Positions 24,998-33,954 of a stretch of 64,000 bases of DNA are shown here, in pieces. Both the position numbers and the translations under genes were made by a program. Source of the DNA: Demequina oxidasica (GTDB taxonomy: Bacteria; Actinomycetota; Actinomycetes; Actinomycetales; Demequinaceae). The stretch is from the NCBI RefSeq assembly GCF_000975115.1, contig NZ_BBRE01000001.1:1320288-1384287 (forward strand). The letters are read 5' to 3'. The notes beneath the pieces were generated by a model. The model searched no databases, had not been told where the DNA came from, and saw nothing but the letters and a program-made list of their open reading frames with translations. Each line of letters begins with the position of its first letter. Position 1 is the first letter of the stretch.

Positions 24998-26221
24998 CTA
25001 GATCGTCGCGAGTGCGCGCTCGAGGTCGGCGCGCAGGTCCTCAAGTTCTTCGAGCCCGATGCTGAGGCGCACCGTCGCCTCCGACATGCCCACGGCGGCG
25101 CGCGCCTCGGGTGTCATCTTGTTGTGAGTCGTGGTCGCGGGGTGCGTTGAGATCGACTTCGCGTCGCCTAGGTTGTTCGACACTTCGAACAGGTCGAGCG
25201 CATTCATGAAGCGGAACGCGGCCGCGCGCGCCGCGGGGCCCGCCGGGTCCGTGCCCTGGGGCAGCGCCACGTCGATCGTCACGAGCGTCCCGCCCAGTGT
25301 CATCTGGCTCTTGGCCAACTCGTACTGCGGGTGTGACGGCAGCAGCGGGTAGCGCGCGAGGGCCACCTTGGGGTGGGCATCCAGCCAGGCGGCAAGATCA
25401 GCGGCCGATGAACTCTGCGCCCTCACGCGCACGCTCAGAGTTTCCAGGGACTTCAGCAAGACCCAGGCGTTGAAGGGCGACATCGTCGCGCCCATCTGAC
25501 GCACCATCTGCTTGACCGGGCCATTGATGTATTCGGCGGAGCCAAGGATCGCCCCGCCCATGACTCGACCCTGACCGTCAATGTGCTTGGTCGCGGAGTA
25601 GACCACGGCATCGGCGCCGAGCTCAAGCGGCTTCTGCCCGATTGCCGTCGCGAAGACGTTGTCGACCACGAAGAGCGCGCCGGCTGCCTTTGACAGTTTG
25701 GCGACGGCCGGGATGTCGACCACGTCCTGCATGGGGTTGGACGGCGACTCGACGAACACCACCTTGGCTGGTGTGGAGAGCGCTCGCGCCCAGTCGTCGT
25801 TGTCGTGGGCATCGACGTAGTCGACTGTAATGCCCCAGTTTTCGAAGTAGTTGGTGAACACCTGGATGCTGGAGCCGAACAACGCGCGGCCGGCCACGAG
25901 GCGGTCGCCTTGCTTGAGGATCGACGCCAGCGACACGAACACCGCTGCCATGCCCGTGGCGGTGCCGAAGCAGGCCTCAGCGCCCTCGATTGCTGCCAGG
26001 CGCTCCTGGAAGGCGGTCACTGTGGGGTTGGCGTAACGCGAATACATGTAGACGTCGATGTCCCCCGCGAAGGCGGCGGCGGCCTGCTCCGCCGACTCGT
26101 ACGCGTAGCCCTGCGTCAGGAAGAGCCCCTCGGACATCTCGTTGGCCTCGGAGCGGTGGATGCCCGTGTGCAGCGCGAGCGTGTCGGGTCCGTACGAGTG
26201 CGAGTTGTCCTGGTTCGTCAT
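24998..26221 (-). CDS. metZ: O-succinylhomoserine sulfhydrylase (Cys/Met metabolism PLP enzyme)
   Basis: A 407-residue PLP enzyme. Conserved: S-R-Y-A-N-P-T near residue 61, the S-A-T-K-H-I-D-G-Q-G motif with the Schiff-base Lys 212, and the C-terminal R-L-S-I-G-L-E. The wording S-A-T-K-H-I-D-G-Q-G-R-V-M-G-G points to MetZ rather than MetB. MetZ makes homocysteine from O-succinylhomoserine and sulfide in the methionine pathway. TACGCT (26228-26233, minus strand) lies 6 nt before the ATG, so the transcript is leaderless. The downstream membrane and PrsW genes follow at short distance and may be cotranscribed. Confidence 0.92.
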   Translation of the reverse strand: MTNQDNSHSYGPDTLALHTGIHRSEANEMSEGLFLTQGYAYESAEQAAAAFAGDIDVYMYSRYANPTVTAFQERLAAIEGAEACFGTATGMAAVFVSLASILKQGDRLVAGRALFGSSIQVFTNYFENWGITVDYVDAHDNDDWARALSTPAKVVFVESPSNPMQDVVDIPAVAKLSKAAGALFVVDNVFATAIGQKPLELGADAVVYSATKHIDGQGRVMGGAILGSAEYINGPVKQMVRQMGATMSPFNAWVLLKSLETLSVRVRAQSSSAADLAAWLDAHPKVALARYPLLPSHPQYELAKSQMTLGGTLVTIDVALPQGTDPAGPAARAAAFRFMNALDLFEVSNNLGDAKSISTHPATTTHNKMTPEARAAVGMSEATVRLSIGLEELEDLRADLERALATI

Positions 26222-26238
26222 GGCTCAAGCGTAGCGGC

Positions 26239-26279
26239 GTGGGCAAGTGCCACGGCTGTTAGCCACGGCACCTGCCCAC
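26239..26279. terminator. hairpin after the lamin-tail protein gene
   Basis: Nineteen-base arms (26239-26257 and 26261-26279) with two mismatches and a 3-base loop, without a T run on the minus strand. It begins 9 bases past the stop of the upstream gene. It also covers the -35 region of metZ, so an operator role is possible. Confidence 0.65.
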
Positions 26280-26288
26280 GCACTCGTT

Positions 26289-29200
26289 TCAGCGGACGGT
26301 GGCCCTACGACGAGCGACCACGAGTGCGCCACCTGAGAGCAGCAGCAGGACTACCAAGAGGATGGTCCCGTCAAGGGGTGCACCCGTCTGGGAAAGTTCG
26401 CTAGCCGGCGCGGTGATGGTGTCGCCCGCCGCGGCCGGCGCCGCGAGTTGAATGGTCGTGGAACCCAGCGCCGTGCCGTCTGCACTCTGCACCTCGATGG
26501 TGTGCGTCCCGGCAGGTAGATCCACTGGGATCGTGAAGGAGATCACGCCATCGGCGCCCACCGCGAAGGTGCCGATGACCGTGGGCTCGGAGTACATCAC
26601 CACAATCACAGAGTCGCCAGCACAGGCTGGATCCACGGTGATGGCAATGCTCTCACCCGCGGTTGCGTCACCGGGAGCTGTCACCGTGCACTGTGCGGAG
26701 TCACCCTCCCCCTCGGTCGCGTCAGGGGCGCTCGGGTCCGGCGTCACGGGGTCGGTCGTCCCGGGCTCGGTGGTGCCCGGATCCGTGGTGCCGGGATTGG
26801 AATCACCGTCGTCCGTGCAGCCCAATGTGCCGGTGCGGATCGAGAATCCGTCGGTGTTCGCATCGTCCACGTAGAACGTAGCGACGGAACCGTCGGTGCA
26901 GGTCGCCGCATCTGCGATAGCGAAGCCCTCGTTCGCGACGTTGGCCATGCCCGCGGGACGCTCATAGAGCGCCGATGCGGTGAATACGCCGACGTTGTCT
27001 CCCGCGTCGGAGAGGTCAAACGTCGCGATGCGCCCGTCGCAGGCGTCGTCACACACCACCCAGAGCAGGTCGCGGTACGCGTCGAACTGCACGTCCGCCA
27101 CGTTGTTGAAGCTCAGCGAGGACAGGTCCAACTCGGCCACGCGCTCGAACGCGCCGCCATCCATGAGCGCGTAGGCGTAGACACCCGCGGTGCCCTCGAT
27201 GCTCACAAAGAACAGGCCGTTGCCGTGGCCCGCGTAGTCCGCGGGGGAGTACGCGGAGGACGTGTTCTGGTCGAGGAAGCCCCGCGCGGTGAGCCACGAG
27301 TCGGGGATGTAGGTAATGCCCTCCATGCCCGCGTTCGCGCCGATGCTGGGGAAGTCCGCGGCCAGGTTCCATTCGGCCGATGCCGTGAGTTCAGTTCCGG
27401 TGCCACTCACGTCGTACTTCAGGACGGAGGGACGGCTGGTGCTGCTCGAGTCGTTGTTGCGTTCGGAGGAGACGTAGACACCCTCAGAAGCACCGGCGTC
27501 GGTGACCGTCACGCCCTCGGCGTCGACCGTACCGGTGCCGCCTGGGTAGCGCAGCGTCTTGCCGTCGGCCCAACCATCGGTGGCGTCGGGGACCCAGTTA
27601 CCTGAGCCGTCCTGAACGATCCGGTAGAGCAGACCGTCGCCGTTCTGGACCGCCCACAGGACTGCGGCGGAGGAGTCGTAGTCGATACCGCTCATGTCGC
27701 CGGCGTAGGTGTCCATCGCGTCAACGGTCGACACGTCGGCGCCGCCGGGCCAGGCCTGCGCGTTCACGATGCCCGCGCAGATGTTGGCCGCGCCGGGGGT
27801 GGGCTGCGCGGTGGTGACGAACTCGCCGGTGCCGTCGGGGCATCGGCCGAACGTGGTCGTCGCGTGCTCGGTCCATTCATAGGAGTCGATCAGCGTGACG
27901 CCGTCGGCCTCGAACAGGCGCACGTTGTCGCCACCGCCCAGGCCGTAGCCGAAGCCCGTGGCCGGGTCGTCGGTCCGCTCGAACACCACGATGGCGCCCG
28001 CGGCGAGCACCGGGGTCGCAGGGATGGAGAAGACGTCGTCGTCCTTGTTGTCGCTCAGCACGAGGCCCGTGATGTCCACGGGGGCGTCGCTGATGTTGAT
28101 CAGCTCGATCCAGTCGGCACCGTCATTAGCGTCGCTGGACTCGATCTCGTTGATGCGGACGGGGGTGGAGCAGTCGTTGAGCTCGCCCTTGGTGGAGACG
28201 CTCGAGTCGACGAAGTCTCCGGTGCCGTTGGGGCAGCGCGCCCAGGTGACGGCGGCGTGGCTGTCGTAGGCGAAGTTCGCGACGGGGGTGGTGCCGTCGG
28301 CGGCGAACAGGCGCACCTCGTCGGGGTCGCCCAGGCCGAATTCGAAGCCATCGGCGGTCGTGGTCTTCTGATCGATGACAAAGACGGCTCCGGGTGCAAC
28401 CGAGCTGCCTTGGGGCAGCGCGTACGCGTCGCGATCCTTGTTGTCCATCATGACGAATCCGGAGATGTCTGCTGCCGTGTCGCCGATGTTCATGACCTCG
28501 ACCCAGTCAGTGTCGTCACCATTGGACTCGACCTCGTTAATCACGATGATGCCGCCAGTGCCCGGCTCGGTATCGGTAACGGTGCAGTGGTTTGCCACTC
28601 CCGGGGTGGCCGATGCGGTGAGGACAAAGTCCTTGTCGATTGCGGGAACAGGGCAGCGGCCCCACGTGGTCTCTGCGTGGCCGTCCCAGGCAAAGCTGTC
28701 AATCAGCGTGGTGCCATCGGTGTCGAAGAGCCGAGCGCTGTCCGAGCCTCCTAGGCCAAAGCCAAGACTGCTGTCGGTGTCGTCATTGAGGAACGCGACG
28801 TACGCGCCGGCGGCAAGGTCCGTGTCCTCGGGAATCACGTAGGCGTGGGAGTCATCGTCATCGCTGAGGACCAAGCCCGCGATGCTGACGGAGGTCTCGC
28901 CCGTGTTGTAGAGCTCGATGAAGTCCGCGGTGTCGTCAGAGCTGGACTCGATCTCGCTGATCGCGATGACGTCGGCCGCGGTGATCGGAGTGGGTGTCGG
29001 CTCGTCGGCAACGCACGAGTTGGCGGCCCCCTGAGTGGCCTCGGCGGTGACCTCAAAGTCACTGTCCGGCGCGGGGCAACGACCCCAGGTGGTGTCTGCC
29101 TCAGATTCCCAGGTGAAGCTGTCAATCAGCGTCTCGCCGTCCTCGGCGAACAATCGTGCCGAGTCGGCACCGCCCAGGCCAAAGTCAAAGCCAACCGCTG

Positions 29201-29507
29201 CATCGTCCGACTTTTCGAATGCGATGTAGGAGCCGGCCGCCAGGCTCGTGCCCGCTGGAACGGTCCAGGAGTGGGTGTCGTCGTCATCCTTGAAGATCAG
29301 CCCGTCCAGCGCAATGGTGTCGCGGGTGGGGTTGTAGAGCTCGACCCAATCTGGGCCGTCGGGTGCCTTCGACTCCACCTCGGTGATGACGACGTCAACC
29401 ACGGAGCCACCGTCGTCAACAGCCAGGGCGGGAGTGCCCACCGCGACGGACGCGGCTCCGATCGTCAACGTCATGACAGCGGCGAGAGCCGCTTTTGAAC
29501 CACGCAT
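26289..29507 (-). CDS. large cell-wall-anchored protein: four lamin-tail domains and a beta-propeller-like domain
   Basis: A 1072-residue secreted protein. Signal peptide 1-29 (cut after A-L-A). Four lamin-tail domains at about 38-165, 179-308, 319-446 and 449-577; each starts with I-x-E-V/I-E-S, has D-W/F-V/I-E-L near 15 residues on, G-L-G-x-x-D-x-x-R-L-F and ends with R-C-P plus a Gly/Ala/Asn/Cys motif. Residues from about 585 to 895 have the form of a beta-propeller or esterase-like phytase domain with W-A-V-Q-N-G-D-G and several acidic turns. A Thr/Pro/Gly linker (about 900-925) and an Ig-like domain follow. The end carries L-S-Q-T-G (1038-1042), one hydrophobic helix and R-R-R, the sortase anchor plan although L-S-Q-T-G departs from LPXTG. 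The ligand or substrate is unknown. Confidence 0.85.
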   Translation of the reverse strand: MRGSKAALAAVMTLTIGAASVAVGTPALAVDDGGSVVDVVITEVESKAPDGPDWVELYNPTRDTIALDGLIFKDDDDTHSWTVPAGTSLAAGSYIAFEKSDDAAVGFDFGLGGADSARLFAEDGETLIDSFTWESEADTTWGRCPAPDSDFEVTAEATQGAANSCVADEPTPTPITAADVIAISEIESSSDDTADFIELYNTGETSVSIAGLVLSDDDDSHAYVIPEDTDLAAGAYVAFLNDDTDSSLGFGLGGSDSARLFDTDGTTLIDSFAWDGHAETTWGRCPVPAIDKDFVLTASATPGVANHCTVTDTEPGTGGIIVINEVESNGDDTDWVEVMNIGDTAADISGFVMMDNKDRDAYALPQGSSVAPGAVFVIDQKTTTADGFEFGLGDPDEVRLFAADGTTPVANFAYDSHAAVTWARCPNGTGDFVDSSVSTKGELNDCSTPVRINEIESSDANDGADWIELINISDAPVDITGLVLSDNKDDDVFSIPATPVLAAGAIVVFERTDDPATGFGYGLGGGDNVRLFEADGVTLIDSYEWTEHATTTFGRCPDGTGEFVTTAQPTPGAANICAGIVNAQAWPGGADVSTVDAMDTYAGDMSGIDYDSSAAVLWAVQNGDGLLYRIVQDGSGNWVPDATDGWADGKTLRYPGGTGTVDAEGVTVTDAGASEGVYVSSERNNDSSSTSRPSVLKYDVSGTGTELTASAEWNLAADFPSIGANAGMEGITYIPDSWLTARGFLDQNTSSAYSPADYAGHGNGLFFVSIEGTAGVYAYALMDGGAFERVAELDLSSLSFNNVADVQFDAYRDLLWVVCDDACDGRIATFDLSDAGDNVGVFTASALYERPAGMANVANEGFAIADAATCTDGSVATFYVDDANTDGFSIRTGTLGCTDDGDSNPGTTDPGTTEPGTTDPVTPDPSAPDATEGEGDSAQCTVTAPGDATAGESIAITVDPACAGDSVIVVMYSEPTVIGTFAVGADGVISFTIPVDLPAGTHTIEVQSADGTALGSTTIQLAAPAAAGDTITAPASELSQTGAPLDGTILLVVLLLLSGGALVVARRRATVR

Positions 29508-29625
29508 TAGTTACCCCTTTGTCGGTACTGCCAGGCATAGGCCGTGCGGCCGAACCTAACGACGCAGGGCAAACGTCGGATGAACGCGAGGTGAGCGACG
29601 GGTTAATCCTTCGCTGCTGGCATAG

Positions 29626-29662
29626 CGACGGCCCGACCCCAGAGAGGAGGGTCGGGCCGTCG
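29626..29662. terminator. hairpin after the GH31 gene
   Basis: Fourteen-base perfect arms, CGACGGCCCGACCC (29626-29639) and its complement (29649-29662), with a 9-base loop. It follows the alpha-xylosidase stop on the minus strand by 37 bases. Confidence 0.75.
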
Positions 29663-29699
29663 TGTGTGCAGCGATCGCTGCGTTCGGTCGCGAGTACGA

Positions 29700-31973
29700 C
29701 TAGGTAACGACGCGGACCGAAACCTCCCCTGCATCGGAGGACCTGGCGGTGATGCCTTCGCCAGTACCGCGCACACGGTACGTGACGCGACGGCCATCAG
29801 CCGTCACCACCTCGAGGTCCTTATCCACGGCCTCACCACCGGAATAGACGTCGAGCGTCAGCCCGTCGAGGAAGTCGTAGTCGGGACGGTCCACGCGACC
29901 GCCGCGAGCAATGATGGCGCCTTGGCGCACGTAGACCGGCAGCGAGTCGAAGCCGTGGGTCTCTCGCACCCAGCGCCCACCGCCCACGAGTTCGCCGGTC
30001 AGCAGGTGCGTCCACACGCCGGTGGGCAAGTAGAAGTCCACCGTGCCGTCGGCGGTCATGACAGGCGCGACAAGGATGTCGTTGCCCAACATGTACTGAC
30101 GGTCTAGGTAGCCCACGGCGGGGTCGTCGGGGAACTCCATGAACATCGGACGGGCCACGGAGACGCCACTTGTCGCGGCATCGGCTCCTGCCGTGTAGAG
30201 ATACGGCATGAGAGAGTTCTTGAGTTGAGCGAACTGACGCGTGACGTCCACCGCCTCATCGTCGAACGCCCACGGGACCCGGTAGGAGGTGGAGCCGTGC
30301 AGTCGCGAGTGCGAGGACAGCAGGCCAAAGGCCACCCAGCGCTTGAAGACACCAGCGTCTGGCAGGCCCTCAAAGCCACCAATGTCATGGCTCCAGTAGC
30401 CAAAGCCGGACGATGCTAGGGAGAGTCCGCCGCGCAGGGTTTCCGCCATCGACACGTACGACGAGGAGTTATCCCCGCCCCAATGTACGGGCATGGTCTG
30501 GCCGCCGGCCGTGGCCGAGCGGGAGAACAGCACAGCCTCTCCTACACCTCGCTCCTCGACGAGCACGTCCCACACGGCCTGGTTGTAGAGCTGTGTGTAG
30601 AGGTTGTGCATCGCTGCGGGGCTTGCGCCGCTGTGCCACACCACGTCGGTGGGAATGCGCTCGCCAAAGTCGGTCTTGAGTGCATCGACACCCTGACGCA
30701 GCAGGCCGCGCAGCTTCTCCTGGAACCACGCGGTCGCGTCCGGGTTGGTGAAATCGACGAGCGCCATGCCCGCCTGCCACCAATCCCACTGCCACACGGT
30801 GCCGTCGGCACGCTTGAGTAGGTAGCCCGCCTCCATCGCCTCATCGAACAGCACCGAGCGCTGTGCGATGTACGGATTGATCCACACGCAGACGTGCAGG
30901 TCCTTCTCGTCGTGCATGCGCTGCAGCATCCCCTCCGGGTCTGGGAAGGTGCGCTCGTCCCAGACCAGGTCGGTCCAGTTGAATTCGCGCATCCAGAAGC
31001 AGTCGTAGTGGAAGGCGCTCAGCGGGATGTCGCGCTCGCGCATGCCGTCCACGAATGAGTTGACAGTCTCCTCGTCGTAGTCTGTGGTGAAGGACGTGGA
31101 CAGCCACAGGCCGTAGGACCACGCGGGCAACATGGGTGGGCGGCCGGTGAGCTTGGTGTAGCGGTCGATCACATCTCGTGGCGTGGGGCCATCAATGATG
31201 AAGTACTCGAGCGCCTCGCCGGCGGTAGAGAACTGGACACGCTCCACCATCTCGGTTCCCACCTCGAATGACACGTGCTCGGGCTGGTTGACGAAGACCC
31301 CGTAGCCACGGGAGGAGAGATAGAACGGGACGTTCTTGTACGACTGCTCAGAGCTAGTGCCGCCGTCTGCATTCCAGATGTCGACCGTCTGCCCATTCTT
31401 GACGAACGCCCCGAAGCGCTCGCCCAGGCCGTAGACGAGCTCGCCCACGTCCAGGTCGAGTTGCTCGTGAACGTAGGTGTTGGACGGGGCCAGGCCGTCC
31501 ACCGTGTAGCCCGCGACACCCGCCGGTTCCGCGGCCACCGGAGCATCGGCGGCGAGGGCGATGTGCCCCACGGACTTGTGTCCACTGCCCGTGAGGCGGC
31601 GGCCGTCGTGTGAGAAGCTCAGGTCCCACGGCGCGCCCTTGGTGATGCGAGCGGTGAGCGAGCCGGTGACGAGGCTGCCCCCTGCATCGTCCACGGAAAC
31701 GCTCGCTGCGCCCTCGGTCTCGTTGATCGCGAAGCCGGGGGAGCGGTGGGCGCCCTTGTGATGCTCGATGCGTACCCGCACCACACCTTCGAGGGGGGCG
31801 CTCAGGGTGACAGTGAGCATTGGCTGGTTGAGAACATTGCCGCGTTGCAGGATCTGGCGTCCCGGCGCGTGCACCACGAGCGAACCGTCCGCGTCGGCGA
31901 CGTCGAACGCCTCTTGCGCGTAGGTGGCGGTGACTCCTGGTCGTAGGTGCCAGTAACCGTCGGTGAACTTCAT
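29700..31973 (-). CDS. yicI: glycoside hydrolase family 31, alpha-xylosidase
   Basis: A 757-residue cytoplasmic enzyme. The family nucleophile is Asp 435 in K-T-D-F-G-E-R-I-P and the acid/base Asp 501 in H-W-G-G-D-N; the same spacing (66 residues) is found in E. coli YicI, and K-T-D-F-G-E is the xylosidase-type sequence. Other motifs: Y-G-L-G-E-R-F-G-A-F, P-A-W-S-Y-G-L-W-L-S and V-W-I-N-P-Y-I-A-Q-R. It removes alpha-linked xylose from isoprimeverose or xyloglucan oligosaccharides. The gene ends a LacI-controlled importer operon (binding protein, two permeases), from which this use is inferred. No signal peptide, in agreement with action on imported oligosaccharides. Confidence 0.93.
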   Translation of the reverse strand: MKFTDGYWHLRPGVTATYAQEAFDVADADGSLVVHAPGRQILQRGNVLNQPMLTVTLSAPLEGVVRVRIEHHKGAHRSPGFAINETEGAASVSVDDAGGSLVTGSLTARITKGAPWDLSFSHDGRRLTGSGHKSVGHIALAADAPVAAEPAGVAGYTVDGLAPSNTYVHEQLDLDVGELVYGLGERFGAFVKNGQTVDIWNADGGTSSEQSYKNVPFYLSSRGYGVFVNQPEHVSFEVGTEMVERVQFSTAGEALEYFIIDGPTPRDVIDRYTKLTGRPPMLPAWSYGLWLSTSFTTDYDEETVNSFVDGMRERDIPLSAFHYDCFWMREFNWTDLVWDERTFPDPEGMLQRMHDEKDLHVCVWINPYIAQRSVLFDEAMEAGYLLKRADGTVWQWDWWQAGMALVDFTNPDATAWFQEKLRGLLRQGVDALKTDFGERIPTDVVWHSGASPAAMHNLYTQLYNQAVWDVLVEERGVGEAVLFSRSATAGGQTMPVHWGGDNSSSYVSMAETLRGGLSLASSGFGYWSHDIGGFEGLPDAGVFKRWVAFGLLSSHSRLHGSTSYRVPWAFDDEAVDVTRQFAQLKNSLMPYLYTAGADAATSGVSVARPMFMEFPDDPAVGYLDRQYMLGNDILVAPVMTADGTVDFYLPTGVWTHLLTGELVGGGRWVRETHGFDSLPVYVRQGAIIARGGRVDRPDYDFLDGLTLDVYSGGEAVDKDLEVVTADGRRVTYRVRGTGEGITARSSDAGEVSVRVVT

Positions 31974-32900
31974 TTACTTCACTGCTCCTGCCGTGATTCC
32001 TCGGGTCAGCGTGCGCTGGAAGATGAGGAAGAAGATGATGGTGGGAATGATGCTGATTAGCGTTCCGGCGATCAGCGTGGTGGTGTCGGTCTGACGCTCG
32101 CCGTTGAGTTGCTCAAGGAGCAGCGGCACGGTCAGCGAATCCGAAGTGTTCAGGAACGCCAGCGGCAACAGGAACTCGTTCCACGTCCAGATGAAGAAGA
32201 ACACCATGAGGACTGACAGCGTGGGCTTGATCACTGGAACGATCACTGACCTGAGCGAGCGCCAGCGAGTCGCGCCATCGACCGCTGCGGCCTCGAGGAT
32301 TTCCTTAGGGAAGGTCCCCAGCAGACTCGACAGCAGGTACGTGCCGAAGGCGGACTGGATGACCACGAACGTGATGATCACTGACCAGGGGTTGGACAGC
32401 AGACCGAGGTCGTCGTACAGCTTGAAGAGCGGGTCGAACAGCATCTCCTGCGGGACCAGGTTGGCCATCAGGAAGATCAGGACGATCCAGCTACGGCCCT
32501 TGACGCGGCCGATGCCGATGGCGAACGAGTTGAACACCGACAGGATGACGGCGAGTACAGCCACCACGCTGGAAATGAAGATCGAGTTCCATAGTGCGCG
32601 AGGGAAGTTGTTCTCCGCCCAGAATGTCCTGATGCCCTCAAAGCTCAGCGCCTGTGGCAGGTCGAGCGGTCCGGACGTGGCGTAGTCCGCGGGGGACTTG
32701 AATGCGTTGATGAGCAGCAGCACGATGGGGAAGACAATGATCAGGGCGCCCAGGACCACGATGGCGAGGAGTATCCACTCCATCGGTGTCTTGGGGCGCT
32801 TCTTGGTCTTTTCCCTGGTGGGACGTTGCTTTGCCTTGTAAGACTTGTAGGGAGTGGACGCTGGCGCGGGGAGCGCGGCGGATCCGGCTGAAGTAGTCAT
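31974..32900 (-). CDS. carbohydrate ABC transporter permease (MalG/UgpE type)
   Basis: A 308-residue inner membrane subunit with six helices and the EAA loop E-A-A-A-V-D-G-A-T-R-W-R-S-L that contacts the ATPase. A Pro/Lys-rich N-terminus of about 40 residues precedes the first helix. ATG 32900 is chosen for an AAGG site 9 bases upstream; the ATG 9 bases further up has no room for one. One base separates it from the permease gene upstream, and its stop abuts the GH31 start. Confidence 0.9.
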   Translation of the reverse strand: MTTSAGSAALPAPASTPYKSYKAKQRPTREKTKKRPKTPMEWILLAIVVLGALIIVFPIVLLLINAFKSPADYATSGPLDLPQALSFEGIRTFWAENNFPRALWNSIFISSVVAVLAVILSVFNSFAIGIGRVKGRSWIVLIFLMANLVPQEMLFDPLFKLYDDLGLLSNPWSVIITFVVIQSAFGTYLLSSLLGTFPKEILEAAAVDGATRWRSLRSVIVPVIKPTLSVLMVFFFIWTWNEFLLPLAFLNTSDSLTVPLLLEQLNGERQTDTTTLIAGTLISIIPTIIFFLIFQRTLTRGITAGAVK

Positions 32901-32901
32901 G

Positions 32902-33891
32902 TCACGCATCCTTCTTCTCGGAGCGGGTTTGGACGCGCAGGAACACGATCGCCACGATGGTGACCACGATGAAGACCGCCGATGCGATAGTCGCCGCGTA
33001 GCCCTTGTCGGTGCCGTTGATGAACTCGTTGTACGCGTAGAAGGACGGTACGTAGGTGGATTTGTTGGGTCCTCCCTGCGTGAGGATGAACACCGGTGCG
33101 AACACTTTGAGTGCCGCGATGGTGGTGGTCAGCGAGACCACAAATACCTCTGGGCGGATCATCGGCAGGGTGATGGCGCGGAAGCGCTGATACCAGTTGG
33201 CGCCGTCGAGCTCCGATGCCTCGTACAGCTCCGGGTCAACGCGCTGCAGAGCCGCCATAAAAATCACGATGGGGTAGCCGATCTGAATCCAGATCATGAG
33301 CACCATGACGGACCCCATCGCGGTTCCGTATGATCCGCCCAGCCAGTTGACGGTGACGTCACTGCCGGTGATAGCGCTGAGGAACTGGTTGAGCACGCCC
33401 TCACTGTTGGGTTTGAGCAACCACCCAAAGAGGACACCCGCTACTGCGATCGGCAGGATCTGTGGCAGGTAGTAGGTGGCTCGTAGGAAGCTCGAGAGGC
33501 CACCGCCGAACCGTCTGCCGACCACGTCGAACAGGGCCGCTGCAATGACGAGGCCCACAAGCGTCGGGATGATTACCATCGCGATGACGACCAGGATGAT
33601 GTTGACGAACGAGCGAATGAACTCGTCGTCCTGGAACAGTGCTATCCAGTTGTCGAGGCCCGCGAAGGTCTCCTCCGCGCGGCCACCGCGCCAGTGAAAG
33701 AAACTGAGCCTTAGGTTGCGCACGATGGGGTAGAAGATGATGAGCCCCACCAGTGCAATACCGGGAATGAAGTAGAGCCAGTAGCCCCACTTTCCGCCGT
33801 CACGCTGCGGAATGCGAGCCGGCTCCGCCGCTCCCTTTTGCCGACGCTTGGGCTCTTTGGCCTCAGGCTTGTCAGTCGCCGTCGTTGTCAT
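32902..33891 (-). CDS. sugar ABC transporter permease (MalF/UgpA type)
   Basis: A 329-residue membrane protein with a Lys/Arg-rich cytoplasmic N-terminus, six helices and the EAA loop E-A-S-E-L-D-G-A-N-W-Y-Q-R-F. It pairs with the downstream permease to form the channel. A 13-base-stem hairpin lies between it and the binding protein gene. No ATPase gene is present in the operon. Confidence 0.9.
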   Translation of the reverse strand: MTTTATDKPEAKEPKRRQKGAAEPARIPQRDGGKWGYWLYFIPGIALVGLIIFYPIVRNLRLSFFHWRGGRAEETFAGLDNWIALFQDDEFIRSFVNIILVVIAMVIIPTLVGLVIAAALFDVVGRRFGGGLSSFLRATYYLPQILPIAVAGVLFGWLLKPNSEGVLNQFLSAITGSDVTVNWLGGSYGTAMGSVMVLMIWIQIGYPIVIFMAALQRVDPELYEASELDGANWYQRFRAITLPMIRPEVFVVSLTTTIAALKVFAPVFILTQGGPNKSTYVPSFYAYNEFINGTDKGYAATIASAVFIVVTIVAIVFLRVQTRSEKKDA

Positions 33892-33905
33892 GTCAGTCCG
33901 TCTCT

Positions 33906-33938
33906 GGTGGGGCCGGGTCTTGGCAACCCGGCCCCACC
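33906..33938. terminator. attenuating hairpin between binding-protein and permease genes
   Basis: GGTGGGGCCGGGT (33906-33918) pairs perfectly with 33926-33938 across a 7-base loop, within the 63-base gap. No T run follows on the minus strand, so partial termination or 3'-end protection of the binding-protein mRNA is more likely than full termination. Confidence 0.7.
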
Positions 33939-33954
33939 GTGGTGAGTCGTGGGA

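Noticed and set aside
26222-26288. SAM-type riboswitch before metZ
   Set aside because: The -10 box is 6 nt before the ATG, which leaves no leader for a riboswitch; the nearby hairpin closes the preceding gene.
28000-29400. CRISPR or tandem DNA repeat
   Set aside because: The repetition reflects four diverged lamin-tail domains; at DNA level it is too divergent and has no regular spacers.
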